Positions 1-19,893 of a stretch of DNA of 64,000 nucleotides are shown one piece after another. Numbering within the stretch: position 1 is the first letter of the stretch; each line of letters opens with the position of its first letter. The position numbers and the translations under genes were made by a program. Source of the stretch: Pagrus major (Eukaryota > Chordata > Actinopteri > Spariformes > Sparidae); assembly GCF_040436345.1 (NCBI RefSeq), contig NC_133223.1:18143113-18207112 (forward strand), written 5' to 3'. The notes beneath the pieces were generated by a model that was given only the letters and a program-made list of their open reading frames with translations, did no database searches and was not told the DNA's origin.

Positions 1-1207
1 TGCTGCGTCCTGGTATTTAATAAGCCTTCAAACTGAATTTCCATGTTCATATTTTATGTTCTTCTTCTATGCTCCAGCAGTACACCCACACGACTGCAGC
101 CCCTTGTCTTGTTTTGCTGTAGTGCTATTATTTGTCTGAATTTTGAACGATTTTTATATCCAATATTTTGACCAGTGATTTATATGAAAACTTTTGCTTA
201 GCACTCCCTTTTGACATTGATACACGAGGGACAAGTCGGATCAGACCAGCACCTGTTGATAAATGCCTCAATAGTAGTTCTTGTGGTAAATTAAGGCTCT
301 GAGGACTTTGACCAATCTTCAATTAATTTTATCACGTTTATTCTTTTAAGAATTGTCAAAGACCTCTTTTTTTCTGTGTCCGTTCATAGTGTACTGATGA
401 ACTGGAAGCTCTACAATTATCTTGAATTTGATGGATGTGTGATCCAGATGTGGATGTTTGATTATCTAAAGGTCTTGTCTTTCTTACGTTATAGGGGTCA
501 GATGTGAAAAGAGGCAGTTCTCCTGCTTATTCGGTAGGTATATGATGAAATCTTAAAATTAATGGTTTTCCAGTAGTGCCTTGATAGGCAAATGGTTACA
601 GCGTGTGTTGCATTGTCATAACAGTCTCAACCGTTATTTGTCTTCCTCTTCACCTGTCACTGTCCCATGAAGGTAGAAAGTGCCCCAAAAAAATTAAAGT
701 TATCCCAATACTGCCTGTTGCTGTTTGTGTTTTCCACCTCTGTGGTTAACGTAACTCAAGACTGCCATTTGCAGTGATCCCTCTTGTTTCATTCATGATG
801 TCAAACAAATAAATCAAAGTGTCATATTTTAAAGACATAAAGTAGAATAAATGCAAAAAAAAAAATTCATTTGCTTGCTTTACTTTTTTTAATTGTAAAT
901 ATATTATAGAGCTTATAGACTAGGTTCATTTTAATTAATATCTGATCTTTGCTGACAAACAAGACTGATATGACACTGCAGTGAGTCGGAACAAGTCAAA
1001 GTAAACTTTCTTATTGTTACGGCTGTAATCTGTCACAGTACCTTGATAGAAATAATACAATTTGGATTCGTTTAGACTATTCCTACAGGTAGCCTCACAC
1101 AACAATAGTATTGTGATTCAGTAACAACAGCAGCAAGTCTTCATTAAAAACAGCTTTTTGTACAGTAATTGTTTTTGATAAAATTTGTAATTTGTAATTT
1201 CTCTCAG
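1..1207 (+). other. tlk1 intronic sequence
   Basis: Apart from the possible cassette exon at 495-533, this is AT-rich non-coding sequence without a recognisable repeat or conserved reading frame. The small open frames here have no family resemblance. Confidence 0.6.
495..533 (+). CDS. tlk1: Possible 39-nt in-frame cassette exon of tlk1
   Basis: A short segment is bounded by ATAG on its left and GTAGGT on its right. It is 39 nt long and, in phase 0 like the following exon at 1208, encodes GSDVKRGSSPAYS, a Ser-rich peptide with no stop. It lies where the poorly conserved N-terminal region of tlk1 is expected. It has no clear counterpart in the human main isoform, so it may be a fish-specific or alternative exon, or chance. 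Position and phase are seen; exon status is inferred. Confidence 0.3.
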
Positions 1208-8229
<7,022 letters not shown>

Positions 8230-9105
8230 CAGCCTTGTACTGTGACACAAAAAGGCAAACTGACCAAGTTGCTCCCCTCCTGCAGAGCTTTGGGCTCTGA
8301 GGAGAAGGAACAGCCAGCCAACAGGAGGAGCAGGACACTGGTGGGGAGATCTCACCTGGCCTCCTGACCTGTGCCAGGCTTCTACTTGTTTACCAGGGCT
8401 TGATCAATGGAGGGACAGTGAAGGGATGTTTTTAAAAGGATCTGCTGAGGGTCCCCCAAAAGCACTGAAACTGACAACGTACCTTGAAGAAAATGTGACT
8501 GGACAGTGTGTTCAGATGTTGCGGATGGATAAAGCCTTAAAGGGCCGAAGGGAGACTTGGCAGCCCGCCGTTTAGATTAATTAACATGGTCCTGCCAGGG
8601 TGCAAATGATTCAGCTGCTAGAAGTTAATTTACTGTGAGGAGAGGACAGTCAGCGTTATATAGAACTACAAAGACTTCACTGTTGATTTGGCTAAATGTT
8701 TGGTTTTTCACAATCGTTAGGCTTTAATTTGAGTTACTTAGCCATGAGAATGTAATGTGTAGCATACAAGTGGCATCTAGTGACATGTAGGTTGGGGGCA
8801 GTGTACTTACGTTTAATGCACAAAGTAACCAAATGTAGAAAAATGACAATGTATAAAATCCTATGCAGGAATATTAATTAATAGATAAATTGGAAACTGT
8901 ATATGCTGTACAGGTGAATTTTCAAATTTTGAACTGCAGCAGTAACGTGTACAAAGTTAAAATTTCCCCATGTAAAACTAGTCTCCTGGAGTGATTTCAT
9001 TTTGCTGCTTTGTGGCTCTTACTTTTTCAAGGGCTGTATGTTCCACTTCGGGTACAAATTGTACAGTTCTGCTAAGAGTGAATAATAAATGCCAGGAAAC
9101 ATTCT
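8230..9105 (+). other. tlk1: tlk1 3' untranslated region
   Basis: Begins after the TGA at 8227-8229. The nearest canonical polyadenylation signal on this strand is AATAAA at 9084-9089, giving a UTR of about 0.88 kb. A second A-rich AATAAA lies near 9322, so a longer form is possible. No conserved reading frame is present. Confidence 0.55.
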
Positions 9106-11044
9106 TCTCTCCCAGTGAATGGTACTGTAGAGTACATCAGCCTGTTCATTCTCATGTTAATACACTCTTTAAATTTTAGGGTGCAGTTTGCCAGCGTTTG
9201 TCTCCTTTTTCTGAGATTATACTGACACACGGTGGTTGTGTTTCATACTGCATTGCTACAGGACAGGCCAAGATGCACACAACATGAACCACTAATGGAA
9301 CCACTGAAGAGATGGGCATAAAAATAAAAGGCAGACCAGAGGCTGAGATAATGAAAATACATCAGTTTAATCAAGGTAACAATATCTCACTTTACAGATT
9401 ATTATACAAAACCAAAACCGTTTTTAATGACGACTGCACTGCAGAAGGCAAACCTGCTTAAAGGAAAGTGAGTTTAAGTAGTTTAAGTTACTGCCTCAAT
9501 CTTTTTATTTTAAATTTGTGAAATCCTTTTATGTTGCCTCATGAGTTTTGAACTCCCTCTGATCCATTTTAAAAGGCTGAGCTGTATTATGATAAAGCTG
9601 CTCTGGTTGAGACCACATCATGGTGCTAGCTAAGGTTCAAGTCTGTATCATTGCAGCTAGTAGATAACTAGGAGTGCTAGCGGCTGAGGGTGATCGAGAC
9701 TGTGGCTGAGATTTTCGCTATAGCCATTGCTTGCCTGTGGATTATGGGAGTAACACAAATGTACAATGGTTGTAACACCATCTACATGCAAGGGTTGTGT
9801 GTTTAGTAAATTGACATGCTAGTACTGGCTGAGCATTGCAGTTGAACTGTATCTCTGAACCCCTCCTGTGGTTGGGTGGGTGACACATTTAAGGCTGCAA
9901 CTCAATCATTTTCATGATTAGTTTTGTGGTCTATAAAATGTCAGAAAATGGTGAAGAATTTCGATCAGCGTTTCCCCAAGGCCCAAGAAGATGTTCCTAA
10001 TGTCTTGTTTTGTCCATAAACCAAAGATATTCAGTTTACTGGCTCTACAGGAGTAAAAAAAAACAGAAAATATTCATTTCAGAAGCTAGAATCTGAGAAT
10101 TTGTGACTTACTCAAATTTTAAAATTACTCAAACTGATAAATCGATTGTCAAAATAGTCAGCAATTATTTTTTGTAGTAGACAGCTATTTGAGTAATCAA
10201 ATAATTGTTGCAGCTCTAAACATATTTGTCATCTGTGACAGAAGCACTGAGTTAAAATCCCATGCTTTGACTGTGTTAATAGGAGCAGTCACAGTGGCCA
10301 CATCCACAGCATCATAGATCCAACCATTAGAGCAGCCACAGTCTGAGCAGTAACCACGTCCACAGCAGCTGTGTTCACATATAGTTGGTGGAGCTTGGCC
10401 TTTTTGAAAGGAGCAATGAGCCTTGAAGTTCAAATTCACATCTCGTATCTGCATTATCTGCAGAATGTTTCCCTGAACTAAGAGTGTATTGTGAGGGAGC
10501 TGGACTAAAAGACGGTTCCTGTGGATCAGGGGGAACGCAGACCTTATGATGAGGGAACACAAAAGGAGTTCCGTGAAAAATTCCTACCGTGACCCGTCAG
10601 GGGTTCAGTAGTAGTTTGACCAAGAAAGAAAATACTGACTTGCACACTTGAAAGAAACCGGTTTCCCACATATTTACATTTTTTCTGAGCCATGTTATTT
10701 CTCACTTGTTTTTGAGTCCCCATAATTCATGTCATCACATCTATTACTATGATTGAGTTGTCAATTATTTCTGCGACAGTTTATTTGAAGTATTCTGAGA
10801 GGTTTGAATTATTCTTGTAATTTTCCATTTTCTGCCATCAACGAGCTGCTTTCAAGATGAAGGACTGCTGTTGCTGGACACACATTCACTGGAAAACTTG
10901 CTGCATATGAGAACAAAATGTATCATCAAGATACGTACTTAGAATGCTAACGGTATGTAGAAGCAGTCTGTCTGCAGCTAACAGACTGGCTGGATTGAGT
11001 AAAGACCTAAGAGCAAGTTGACAACCTTTTAAAAGTGCTCTCTG
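9106..11044. other. Convergent tlk1 / gorasp2 intergenic region
   Basis: Holds the 3' flank of tlk1, a dispersed repeat at 9893-10215 and the 3' UTR of gorasp2. Minus-strand AATAAA signals (TTTATT on +) occur at 10780-10785 and 9504-9509, so the gorasp2 UTR is about 0.27 kb or, less likely, about 1.5 kb. No gene-like frame is supported. Confidence 0.5.
9893..10215. repeat. Dispersed hAT-type MITE (AATCGATT family)
   Basis: The sequence runs from AAGGCTGCAACTCAATCATT to GTTGCAGCTCTA and contains 'tctataaaatgtcagaaaat' and 'aaagatattcagtttactgg', the internal consensus of a very abundant short teleost repeat. Two further diverged copies occur at 11488-11690 and 11825-12015. Confidence 0.7.
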
Positions 11045-14000
11045 CTAAGATGAGTCTGCAGTCATTGGGATATTTATTGATTCACAGGTGGTCACTGATG
11101 ATAGGACGGGGCTTTTATTCAGTGTACTGTTGTTTTGGGTAGGAGAGGGAAACTTGGTATCCTGTGTAACAGCAGGAGCTGCACTAGCAGCGATTGGAGG
11201 AAGAACAAAGTCAGGTGGCGGCAGAGTTACACCGGGGACCACACCTGGAAGGGTGAGAGGTGGGAGACCTGCAGAGCACAACACAAACAAAACTGTGTCC
11301 AATACTGTATAGGTGTCCTTACCTACAGTAGAGTGACCCATTTCATCATTTCTTTTTGCTAATTGTTCTTTGTTCTAATGTCGTGGCAAACTACCAAGTT
11401 TTAAACCATAAATCACATCAATATCTGTAAGTCGCATGACTTTTCCTGGAGAGGATGTGTGTAATGTTAAACACTGCAAATCTGGGCCAAAACTAACAAT
11501 TATTGTCATTGTTGATTAATCTGTCGATTATTTTCTGGATTTATCGATTAGTTGTTTAGACTATAAAAATGGTGAAAATTTCCGATTAGGAGTAAAAGAA
11601 AACCGTAAATATTCACACTTAAGCTGGAATTTTGACATTTTCCTTCTTAAAAAAATAACACAAACCAATTAATCAATGCAGCCCTAATGCAAATGTAAAA
11701 GGTTTAATTAGCTCCTAGTTGAATCACATCTGAGAATCCAATGTCTCAGTTGAAAAAGCATTGATAGATTTGTTTCTACAAACCTTGTGAGGATGGAATA
11801 GAGCTGGAGATGATGTGTTTTTCTCAATTGTCATCCCAAATTCTCTGATGCCAGCTTCTTAAATGCAAATATTTTCTGGTCTATTTACTCTTCTGTGAGT
11901 AAACTGAATATCTTTGGGTTATCGACAAAAGACATTTGAAGATGCTGATCACATTTAACATTTTATAGACCAAACTAATCGATTAATCGACCAAGTAAAT
12001 ACTAGTTGCAGACCTATTTTTTTTTGTGTTAGACAAACAAGTAAATAATGCATTTGTTGAACTATAACTATATAAACTGCAGATTTTAGATTGAGTATTT
12101 ATGGCAGCAAGATGCTGTAAATGGGGGTAAATCAAAATAATCTATAGTACCATGTACATCTCTATGAGGAGAAAATGTCACAGATTGCAACAGTGTGGCT
12201 CATTCATGTTTCCAATAGCTTTTGGACATCAGTGTTGCTCTATGGAACTCAAATGAGTTATATCTGGCTTTGGCTACACATGCAGTACTTGCTAGTACAA
12301 TTAAATCATCATTGGCTTTGGTCTTTTTAATGTGATTTGTGCACAATAAGAAAAATATACATTATGACCAGACTTACCCTTTAAGATTATTTACAAATAA
12401 CTCAAGCACACTCCAGAGAATAAAACAATACCTGCATGTTGTAATCCAACTCCAGGTGACAAGACCCCCGCAAGACCTCCAGGTAAGGGTGTTGAACCTG
12501 TGCAATAAATATTGTATATCAAAACGACAGGTTAGCAGACTAGTGTCACGCAAGTTTGGCTTTCAGAGAGTAGCTGGTTTTGGCACCAGATTTAGGAAGC
12601 TATAACCTCCCAATGCCTACTCACCTGGTAGTGTAGCAGCAGGACTGACAGACATGGGGACGCTGTGTGACGAGGGGACTGTCAGTGGGACAGTAGGAAC
12701 TCCTAAAACAGAGAAGAGAAGGCAGACATCCCTGGCTGATATCTCAAACCTCAAGCCCTTCAAGCACCATCTTGATGATAAATGGTTTAGAGTTTTCCTC
12801 ATACATTTGACTTTATCTGCAAATTTTATAACCTGGTCAACCTCACGGCAATTTAAACAGGATGTTTTGAACAATTCGAGATGATAATGTACCTGTCTGT
12901 AGATCGCTAATGACAGCAGTCGGGTCAGAGCTGACTGACAAGCCGGCGAGAGGCTGCTCTAACCCAGTCGATGCAGAAGAAGACACAGCAACTGGAATGG
13001 TTGGAATGACAGCAGAGAGATGGACCTGATAACCAAAATGACCTCATCTCAATAAACGTTCACAACACCTGGAGCCCAAAATAATGTTTTCGTCTGGATG
13101 TGATTATTTTTTTGTTTAACATGCTGAGTTACCTCGGTAAAGCCATCTTTAGGTGGAGGAGCTGGTTCACTGGGAGTGTGTGCAGGGAAGCTGATCTTCT
13201 TGCCCTCTGAGAATGGAAGTGTAGGTATTCTGTGCAGGTAGCCATAGCCGATACCACATCCTAAACTGAAGAGAGAGAATACTGTGAGGGGACAATGTCC
13301 AAACATTTCACAGGAGCATTACAGAGGATGTGAAATGACAACCATAACCTCTAAAGGGATCCAAATGGCAAGATGTTTAGTTTCCTTCTTTACACATGTA
13401 ATAAAAAAAATGTCATCAATTCTCCAGCTTTCAACTGGCAACAGAAATCAAATTCAGGTCGATGATTTCCTTGCTCACTGTCATACCTGCCCTCTCCACC
13501 CCAGTCACAGTTTGGAGTGATGAGCACTTCTCTGCAGTTGTCTGCATCTGTGTTGTAAACGTACAGCTTCAGCTCCTTCCCTTCATACGTTTCAATGATG
13601 GAGAACAGATCTTCAATCTGTCGAAGACACACAGCAGGTTAACATGTGGCCAACTTTAAGTCAGCGTTACTACTAATCTTCAAAGCAAGTACCTCATTCA
13701 TGACGGCGTCGGCTCCTATGATGTAGTCAGCGTAGGCCTTCAGACCAGCCAGGGCTGCAGGGGAGTTTGGCTCCACTTCCTGGACTCAAACAACATGCAT
13801 AAACATATTAGGTGATAGCAATAACTTATACAGGGTTTCTGCAGGTTTCAGCAAGTTCAATTTAAGACTATTTTGACAATTTATTTCACGTCCATACTGG
13901 ACAAAAAAGTCTAGTAGTAAGAGCCAGGTCCTATTGAACTTGCACTTGCCCATATGAAATGAAGGTGACATTAACAGAAACAATTTATATTATACTTACA

Positions 14001-17000
14001 TCATATTACTTAATTTTTCATTAGTCGTCATGTTGGCTTCTTTTTGTAGTTTTTCTTTTTACAGTGTGATTAATACACAAAACACATTTAGAAGCAAGAC
14101 TGAAGTTAATGAAACCTTATAAAAAGTAGTGTTAATTTCATAATCCAATCAATTTTCAAGCCCTTTTAAAATCATACTTTAGACAATTTAAGTCCCAAAT
14201 TATTGGATTTTAGACTTTTTAAGACTTTTTTTTCTCTATGCTTTAATTTTTCCAGGAACAATTTGGAGTTAACATACAATACACCTACAATTTAGATATA
14301 AAACATGTTCTGCCAAATCTGTGATGCTCAGTAAACAGTATTTATCAACCCATATAATCCCCAAAACATCCAAAAATCATATATCTGAAGAGCGTGAATG
14401 TAAGAACCATTCAAAATTATTGTGTGTCAAACTGCCACACTCACCAAGACGTGCCAAACATTCTCATTGGCTCCTTCAAAGCTGCAGAAGCGAATGCTGA
14501 GCCCCAGCAGCCCTGGGCCGCCCCACATGGTGCTGGGTGTGATGGTGGTCTCTCTCACTGCCAGCGTCTTGCTGCTGTATAAGAGCATCTTGACGGGCCT
14601 CTCCACGTTCATCTTCAGCAGCTCTTTTAGGGTGTCATTGTCCTTGTTCTGTCAAAGATCAAAACATTCAAATCTTCTTCCATAACACTCTTCCAACATG
14701 AGACTATACAAGACTTACTAAAGCAGGTCCAATAGCTACAGCAAGTTTTATTTTTGCCATTACAGTAAACTTACAAGTCTGGTGTCACAAACAGAAATGA
14801 TGAAATCAAAGAATGGCTCCAGTCCTGCACGGTGACCGGGGGAATTCTCTTGCACCTGTAAAATACAGCATCATAAACACAGGACAATGGACGCCAGGAG
14901 ACTGGAAATACATCGCCCTGTTAATGAATGAGTATCGTTTCTGTTGCAACATGCAGATGGTAGATTCAGAATTTTGTGTACGACATCAGACTGCTGGTGG
15001 TCTAATAATGATGGGAATATTTTCTTGGCACACACTTGGCCCTTTAATAAGAATAACTAGGGTTATTCACATTTGAACTGATACTGGTATCAGTACCGAT
15101 CAGGTTGATCTACTACACAACATGTGCCACTGCTTCCTAACCAAGCAGCACATCCATTACCAAGGGTAAATATCCTACATTACAACATGAGCACCACAGG
15201 CAGGCTTAGCAGATTTTTTCTTTGACTCACAAAACTTAAATGAAAAAGAATGCTGCACAAACGGTTTCTCATCTCATCCATTTTAGATGATGACAGACAG
15301 ACTGTTGCTGCAGCCAGCCATCAGCTCCCACTCAGCAAAACCCTTTCACGCTCAGGGGTTTGAGAACCAGTTCCAAATTAGACAGCAGTTAAACAGTGGA
15401 GCTTTTTGCACAGCTGAGTCAGATGCATACCTTTTTTCTACACTGTCTTCAGACTCTGAAATAACAAAGCATTTGCACTGATGCTGAAAAACTGAAAGCC
15501 TACTTTTTTTCCCCACAAAGACAACTGATCAGGAATCCAGAACCTCAATAAAGTAAAATCACTTTATAATAAGACCACAGATCATATACTTAAGTAATGC
15601 CTCAATAAATCATGACTCATGATGAGTTTCATGAGGCATCAAGAATCGCTGTTGTTCACCATTAACAATTGATGAAGTTTCTATGTCTCTATGTTTTAAC
15701 TCACACTTCGCGTCAACATTTTTCTCAGTAAATATATGTCTGATGGGGCTATTGACATGACACTGTCACCTGATGTCGGTAACAACCCAAGTAAACCACA
15801 CATACAAAGAAATCAAAACATATATATCCATAAAATTAGGTTATGTGTAATTGACACAGTGAAAAAGTATTGAACACGCTTACTGAAATGTATTTAATAC
15901 TTAGTAGAAAAGCCTTTGTTGGGAATGACAGCTTCAAGACGCCTCCTGTATGGAGAAACTAGTCGCATGCATTGCTCAGGTGTGATTTTGGCTCATTCTT
16001 CCACACAAACCGTCTTCAAATCTTGAAGCATCCGGGGGCCTCTTCTATGACCTCTGATCTTCTATTCTTTCCATAGATTTTCCAATTGGATTCAAGTCGG
16101 GTGGTTGACTGAGCCATTCTAGCAGCTTTTTTTCCTTTCTCTGAAACCAATTGAGAGTTTCCTTGGCTGTGTGTTTGGGATCATTGTCTTGCTGAAATGT
16201 CCACCCTCGTTTCATTTTCAGCATCCTGGTAGATGGCAGCAGATTCTTATCAAGAATGTCTCAGTACATTACTCCATTCATCCTTCCTTCAATTATATGA
16301 AGTCTGCCAGTACCATATGCTGAAAAACAGCTCCACACTATGATGTTCCCACCTCCAAACTTCACTGTTGGTATAGTGTTTTTGGGGTGATGTGCAGTGC
16401 CATTTGTCCTCCAAACATGGTGTGTGCTATGACATCCAAAGAGTTCAATTTTGGTCTCATCTGACCAGACTATATTCTCCCAGTATTTCATAGGCTTGTC
16501 CAAATGTTGTGCAGCACTTTAAATGAGCTTCAGCATTCTTTTTCTTCAACAGTCTTGCGTGGTGAGCGTGCACAGAGGCCATGGTGGTTGAGTGCATTGT
16601 TTTCTTTAAAACAACTGTAACTGCTAATTCCAGTTCTTTCTGAAGCTCTCCGCGAGTGGTCCTTGACTCTTCTGATTATTCTTTTGACTCCTCTGTCAGA
16701 AATCTTGCGTGGAGCACCTGGTCGTGGCCGGTTTATGGTGAAATGATGTTCTTTCCTCTTCTGGATAATTGCCCCAACAGTGCTCACTAAAACATTCAGG
16801 AGTTTGGAAATACGTCTGTAACCACTGCCATCAGTACGTTTTGCAACAATAAGGTTGCGAAGGTCTTGAGAGCGCGCTTTCCTTTTACCCATCATGAGAT
16901 GCCCATTGTGTGACACCTTGGTAATGAGAAACCTTTTTATATGCCATCAATTAGGACTAAACCAGCTGATATTAATTTGCACTGATGGGGGCAGGATTGC

Positions 17001-18982
17001 TTTCTAAATACTGACAGATTTCAGCTGGTTTCTTTGCTTTCCATGCCTTTTTGCACCTCCTTTTCATCATGTGTTCAATACTTATTCCCTGTGTCATTTC
17101 ACTTTATTACACATAACTTAATTTATGGACATATATGTTTTGATTTCTTATATATGTATGTGTGGATTACTTGGGTTGTTACCGACATCTGGTGACAATT
17201 TCATGTCAATAGCCCCATCAGAAATATATTTACTGAGAAAAATGTTGACGCATTCAATACTTATTTCCCCCGCTGTAAATCAAACTTGCCCTCAGATGCA
17301 AACTTTTACATACTACACATAAATACACATCCAGTTACAGAAATAAACTTTTAAGTAAGTGAAATCCTTAACTTCATGTATATGAATTAATGTACAGAGT
17401 AACAGTGAATTAACATAACTGATTATCTATTAAGTGTGAACTACTCACATAAGTCATAGTAACTTGATTTATCAGTCGTTAGATGTTTTAACTCATGCAT
17501 TAAATCATCATGAGTCATGCATTCATTAATAATTTTTAAGTATATAAGTGTGAACATTTACTGGCTTTCTTTGTCTACTATGACAGTAACTTGTATATAT
17601 TTAATTATATATGAAATATATTAAGGTTCAGATTGTTGAGAGGTGAAAGCAACACTTATAAATCACAAAACAAACCTCCTCTACACTGAGTTTGAGCTGC
17701 TCCCTTCAGGGCGACAATACAGAATACCTCTGATCGGACCCTATCTTCTACAGATACAGTAGAATTAAATATGGGAGTGTAAGCTGAACACTATAGGTTG
17801 GGAGATCTTTGTTTTATTGATGTGATGTGTCTTGTTTTTGCTTTTAATCATGTGGACATGTTTGTATTTGTATTTTCCGGGGTGAGACCAGGGACCATTT
17901 TCCTGCTCCGGCCGGACAATAAAGTTATTCTATTCTCTATCCATCCATTGTCTGTGACCGCATATCCTTTGCAGGGACATGGGGGGGCTGGAGCCAAACC
18001 CAGACAACACTGGGTGAGCGGCGGGATACACCCTGTTCATCACTGGACTAGTCTATTCTATTGTAATATAAAGATAGATTTTATTGCAAGACTGCCAGCT
18101 TTTTTTCAGCTTGTGTCCTGTATCAGGGTTTGTACACTTAAAGTCTCCTTAGAGGATTCCCCTTCTCTGTAGATTTACCTACTCTTGGTTTGACTGTTGA
18201 TTAGTCAAATTAAGCTACTAGAATATTTCAACCTTGGCTTTAGGGAGATGTCAAGCCCATTTTCACTATTTCATGAATAATTACTTGAGAAAATCTGGAT
18301 ATTGATCTGGGAGGAAAGCAAACTAACAGCAAGAGTAAATAAAAATGAAAAATGATCATATGACAGAGTGGGAAAATGTAACCTTTTTTTTTTTTTAATG
18401 TAGGTACACACCCATTTTCATATAAAGAGTAACCACACCGGTTATTCAGGTGGTTTATTGATTTATCAAAGAGGCGTTCACTGACAGCTCCGACAAGAGA
18501 GAAATCCTCTGATGTTGTTAACCGCAGCATCTGCTTGAATACTAATGAACCATGTCAAGCCATGTGAACTCATGTAGCTTTAAAACACCTGACAGATTAA
18601 CTAATATATGAAATGAGAGGTATAAGGACAGTTTCAGCACATCTAAACCACAGTATGACTAAACTGTGCACACGCATTCATATTCATAACAGCTAGCTAA
18701 AGGTAGAGACGTTGAGCTATCAGGCTGAATAATTAGCGACACATCTCCGGGGCCCTCTCTAATACCTGCACCTTAATGAATGTAAATATCAACATTTAGT
18801 TAGCTACGACGTTAGCTAGCTCTTCCTCCGTCTCTCTGCAGCTAACAGCAGGTCTCTCTCCTCTCTCACAGACAACCTTCACGGTAAACACGCTGCCGAC
18901 AAATGAGAACCGCTCGTACCGTGAGGACGTGGTACCCTTCAGTCCCTCCACCAGGTATGTCGACGCTCTGAGACCCTCCCAT
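11045..18982 (-). CDS. gorasp2: Golgi reassembly-stacking protein 2 (GRASP55)
   Basis: Peripheral cis/medial-Golgi protein that links cisternae by trans-oligomerisation through its two PDZ-like domains and binds golgin-45 (family knowledge). Coding exons in transcription order: 18982-18920, 14855-14775, 14648-14445, 13779-13693, 13617-13487, 13265-13133, 13025-12893, 12702-12625, 12476-12432, 11268-11045. All junctions are GT-AG and in phase. The product is 392 aa against about 450 in human. The start [13 protein letters not shown] keeps Gly2, the myristoylation site. PDZ1 spans about residues 15-105 ([15 protein letters not shown]), and PDZ2 about 111-200 ([32 protein letters not shown]). 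The Ser/Pro-rich regulatory tail from about residue 200 is shorter and less conserved than in mammals. Intron 1 (4.1 kb) carries a Tc1-like element. Transcribed toward tlk1, which it meets tail to tail. Confidence 0.95.
11488..11690. repeat. Truncated copy of the AATCGATT-type MITE
   Basis: Contains TTATCGATTAGTTGTTTAGA, 'actataaaaatggtgaaaat' and an end resembling 'aatcaatgcagccctaa'. Same orientation as the copy at 9893-10215, with internal deletions. It lies in the last intron of gorasp2. Confidence 0.6.
11825..12015. repeat. AATCGATT-type MITE copy in opposite orientation
   Basis: Reads in reverse relative to the copies at 9893 and 11488: 'tctttgggttatcgacaaaa', 'ttttatagaccaaactaatc', 'gattaatcgacc', ending near 'agttgcagaccta'. 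It lies in the last intron of gorasp2. Confidence 0.6.
15540..15708. repeat. Left half of an older inverted-repeat element split by Tc1
   Basis: The sequence 'ataagaccacagatcatata' followed by 'cttaagtaatgcctcaataa' and 'catgactcatgatgag' is mirrored right of the Tc1 copy (about 17495-17560: 'catcatgagtcatgcattca', 'tttttaagtatataagtgtg'). This suggests Tc1 entered a pre-existing palindromic MITE. The two halves are diverged, so the link is an inference. Confidence 0.4.
15709..17278 (-). mobile_element. Tc1-like transposon, left terminus eroded
   Basis: Long terminal inverted repeats of roughly 190-210 bp: the right arm about 17050-17276 is the reverse complement of the left arm about 15709-15890, sharing 'gcgtcaaca', 'tctcagtaaatatat' and 'ctgatggggctattgacatg'. 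The right tip (CCCCGCTG then TA) is present. The matching outer 25 bases or so of the left arm are absent, where unrelated flank begins. The transposase between the arms lies on the minus strand. The element sits in gorasp2 intron 1. Confidence 0.85.
16030..16916 (-). pseudogene. Decayed Tc1-family transposase
   Basis: Two blocks in different frames. The N-terminal block (16916-16530) begins near MGKRK and carries the paired helix-turn-helix region ([17 protein letters not shown]) and the HARSPRKT segment. The C-terminal catalytic block (about 16503 downward) carries [31 protein letters not shown] and, past an in-frame TGA near 16260, a [13 protein letters not shown]-type motif. The frame changes near 16520-16530, and the TGA replaces an expected Arg codon. 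Two disabling lesions make this a non-functional copy. Confidence 0.85.
17937..18045. repeat. Teleost 'ATCCATCCAT..ACCCTG' dispersed repeat
   Basis: Contains 'tatccatccattgtctgtga', 'ccgcatatcctttgcaggga' and 'gcggcgggatacaccctgtt', a module spread across fish genomes. Immediately upstream (17895-17935) 'ggacaataaagttattctat' resembles the tail of a non-LTR retrotransposon. Confidence 0.55.
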
Positions 18983-19263
18983 GTCTCCCTGAGTGTGTCT
19001 GTCAGGTTGGGCTAGCTGTGCTCGGTCGACGCTAGCAGGTGACTCTCCACCTGATCATCACACAGTGCGGTGTTCGCTCGCTGTTCCTGGTTCTCAGCAC
19101 TTCCGCTGTGGTGTAACCCTCTGTGGTGGATGACAGTGGCCCCCCTGTTTGGAAATCAAATTGTCTTTAAAAATTGTCCTTAAAATGCCTCAGGTTCACT
19201 GCGTGTCTGCTTGCAATTTCCTTTGCACATGTGCATGTGAAGTACCTCAAATACAGTAAAATA

Positions 19264-19601
19264 TTAAAGGTGCATGATGTAGTTTTGGGGAAAAGAAAAG
19301 AAAGATCTTCATTGCTTTAACAAACTAAATAAACAAACTCTCTTTGTTTTCATGACTGAATAAACAAACTGACCTTAAAGGACAACACAGTTTCATACTG
19401 TTTGACTTTGTTTATATGTGGCGGACCCTGCCACCTTTGGACAACAGTGTTCTGGGGACCTTATTTTCCTCTGAGAACAGCTTGTTTATTCAGTCATGGA
19501 AAAGTAACCATGTCTGAGTTTGTATTACTGCCCCATTAATATTAGAAATATTAAAATTCTGAGTTTGAATTTCTTCTCCAAAGCTGCATAGTGCGCCTGT
19601 A
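19264..19601 (-). repeat. TTAAAGG-ended repeat, copy A
   Basis: About 340 bp. Contains 'actctctttgttttcatgac', 'gaccttaaaggacaacacag', 'ggcggaccctgccacctttg' and 'attttcctctgagaacagct'. Each block is present as the reverse complement in the copy at 36966-37292. The ends resemble TTAAAGGTGCATGATGTAG and GCTGCATAGTGCGCCTGTAA, so the element is itself bounded by weak inverted repeats. Confidence 0.7.
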
Positions 19602-19855
19602 ACTAAGAATAGTCCTGTATGTGGGCTTATGTCACAATCTAGTGTCGGACCTTCATTTCTTTTAGTTCTGGTGATAGGCACTCAAGAGGTGCATATTCCT
19701 TCAGACATACTGTACATGTCAACTTATCAACTTAAAACAAGCTGACTCACAGAAAACCTGATGGCAGGTAGTGTTAATCTGCTATGTGCTGCAATGTGTG
19801 ATGTGCTATGTGCACCATACACACATGCATACAGTAGCAGTGCGCCATGGGTCCT

Positions 19856-19879
19856 TTGTGTGTGTGTGTGTGTGTGTGT
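19856..19879. repeat. (TG)n microsatellite
   Basis: Twelve TG units followed directly by a G-rich run (GGGAGGGGGGGGG). Confidence 0.9.
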
Positions 19880-19893
19880 TGGGAGGGGGGGGG

